Shown in pieces: positions 5,760 through 5,819 of a DNA stretch of 5,819 nt. The translations under genes and the position numbers were made by a program. This DNA comes from Desulfobulbaceae bacterium (GTDB taxonomy: Bacteria; Desulfobacterota; Desulfobulbia; Desulfobulbales; SURF-16): contig JANTGB010000160.1 of NCBI GenBank assembly GCA_024763115.1, forward strand, positions 1 through 5,819. Direction: 5' to 3'. How positions within the stretch are numbered: the stretch's first letter is position 1; every line of letters starts with the position of its first letter. Below the pieces are notes generated by a model. That model had not been told where the DNA came from. It worked only from the letters and a program-made list of their open reading frames with translations, and ran no database searches.

Positions 5760-5819
5760 TTATATGTCAAGAAAGGTCATATCCTCATTCAAATTTTTAA
5801 ACCCGTCTTCCTGAACAAC
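5760..5819 (-). CDS. Possible C-terminal end of an unknown gene, partial
   Basis: Read on the minus strand from the right edge, 19 codons are open and end at TAA (5762-5760), giving a tail VVQEDGFKNLNEDMTFLDI. The composition is protein-like, and a hairpin with a nearby T run follows. Nineteen open codons occur often by chance, so this is only a lead. No family can be assigned. If real, a gene transcribed in the same direction as cas9 lies just outside the window and stops before the tracrRNA. Confidence 0.22.
   Translation of the reverse strand, partial: VVQEDGFKNLNEDMTFLDI

Overview
The window is most of a type II-C CRISPR-Cas locus. Three tightly packed genes lie on the minus strand in the order cas9 (1339 aa), cas1 (295 aa), cas2 (112 aa). 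They are followed, at the left edge, by a leader-like segment and a single CRISPR repeat cut off by the window start. On the other side of cas9, on the plus strand, is a clear tracrRNA gene with anti-repeat, nexus-like hairpin, GAAA tetraloop hairpin and Rho-independent terminator. No csn2 or cas4 is present, which with the Cas9 architecture gives subtype II-C.

Layout from left to right: 1-37 is the terminal CRISPR repeat (minus-strand sense). 38-174 is a non-coding leader candidate with a perfect TTGACA box and two dyad symmetries. 175-513 is cas2, 520-1407 is cas1 and 1411-5430 is cas9, separated by only 6 and 3 bases and so almost certainly one translationally coupled operon. 5431-5488 is a short AT-rich divergent control region. 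About 5489-5584 is the tracrRNA. 5585-5819 has no convincing complete gene, but has an imperfect hairpin and possibly the last 19 codons of a minus-strand gene running in from the right.

How the parts work together: Cas1-Cas2 insert new spacers at the leader-repeat junction near position 37. The array is read leftwards into pre-crRNA. The tracrRNA anti-repeat (5499-5524) pairs with the first 26 bases of the repeat (23 of 26 positions paired, three of these wobbles), and Cas9 uses the duplex to cut matching DNA. All RuvC and HNH catalytic residues of Cas9 and the Glu/His/Glu triad of Cas1 are intact, so the system looks functional as read. The repeat was located here through its match to the anti-repeat, which ties the two ends of the locus together independently of the proteins.

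The organism cannot be named from this sequence. A large (over 1300 aa) II-C Cas9, a GTTGTGG-type repeat, a tracrRNA with the ACAATAAGGCC junction also found in the Neisseria tracrRNA, and moderate base composition point to a Gram-negative-type bacterium. Large II-C Cas9 proteins are known in Bacteroidota, Ignavibacteria and some Desulfobacterota. The Shine-Dalgarno-like GAGGG before cas9 argues mildly against Bacteroidota. The system type is known; what may be new is this particular Cas9/tracrRNA/repeat combination and its control regions.
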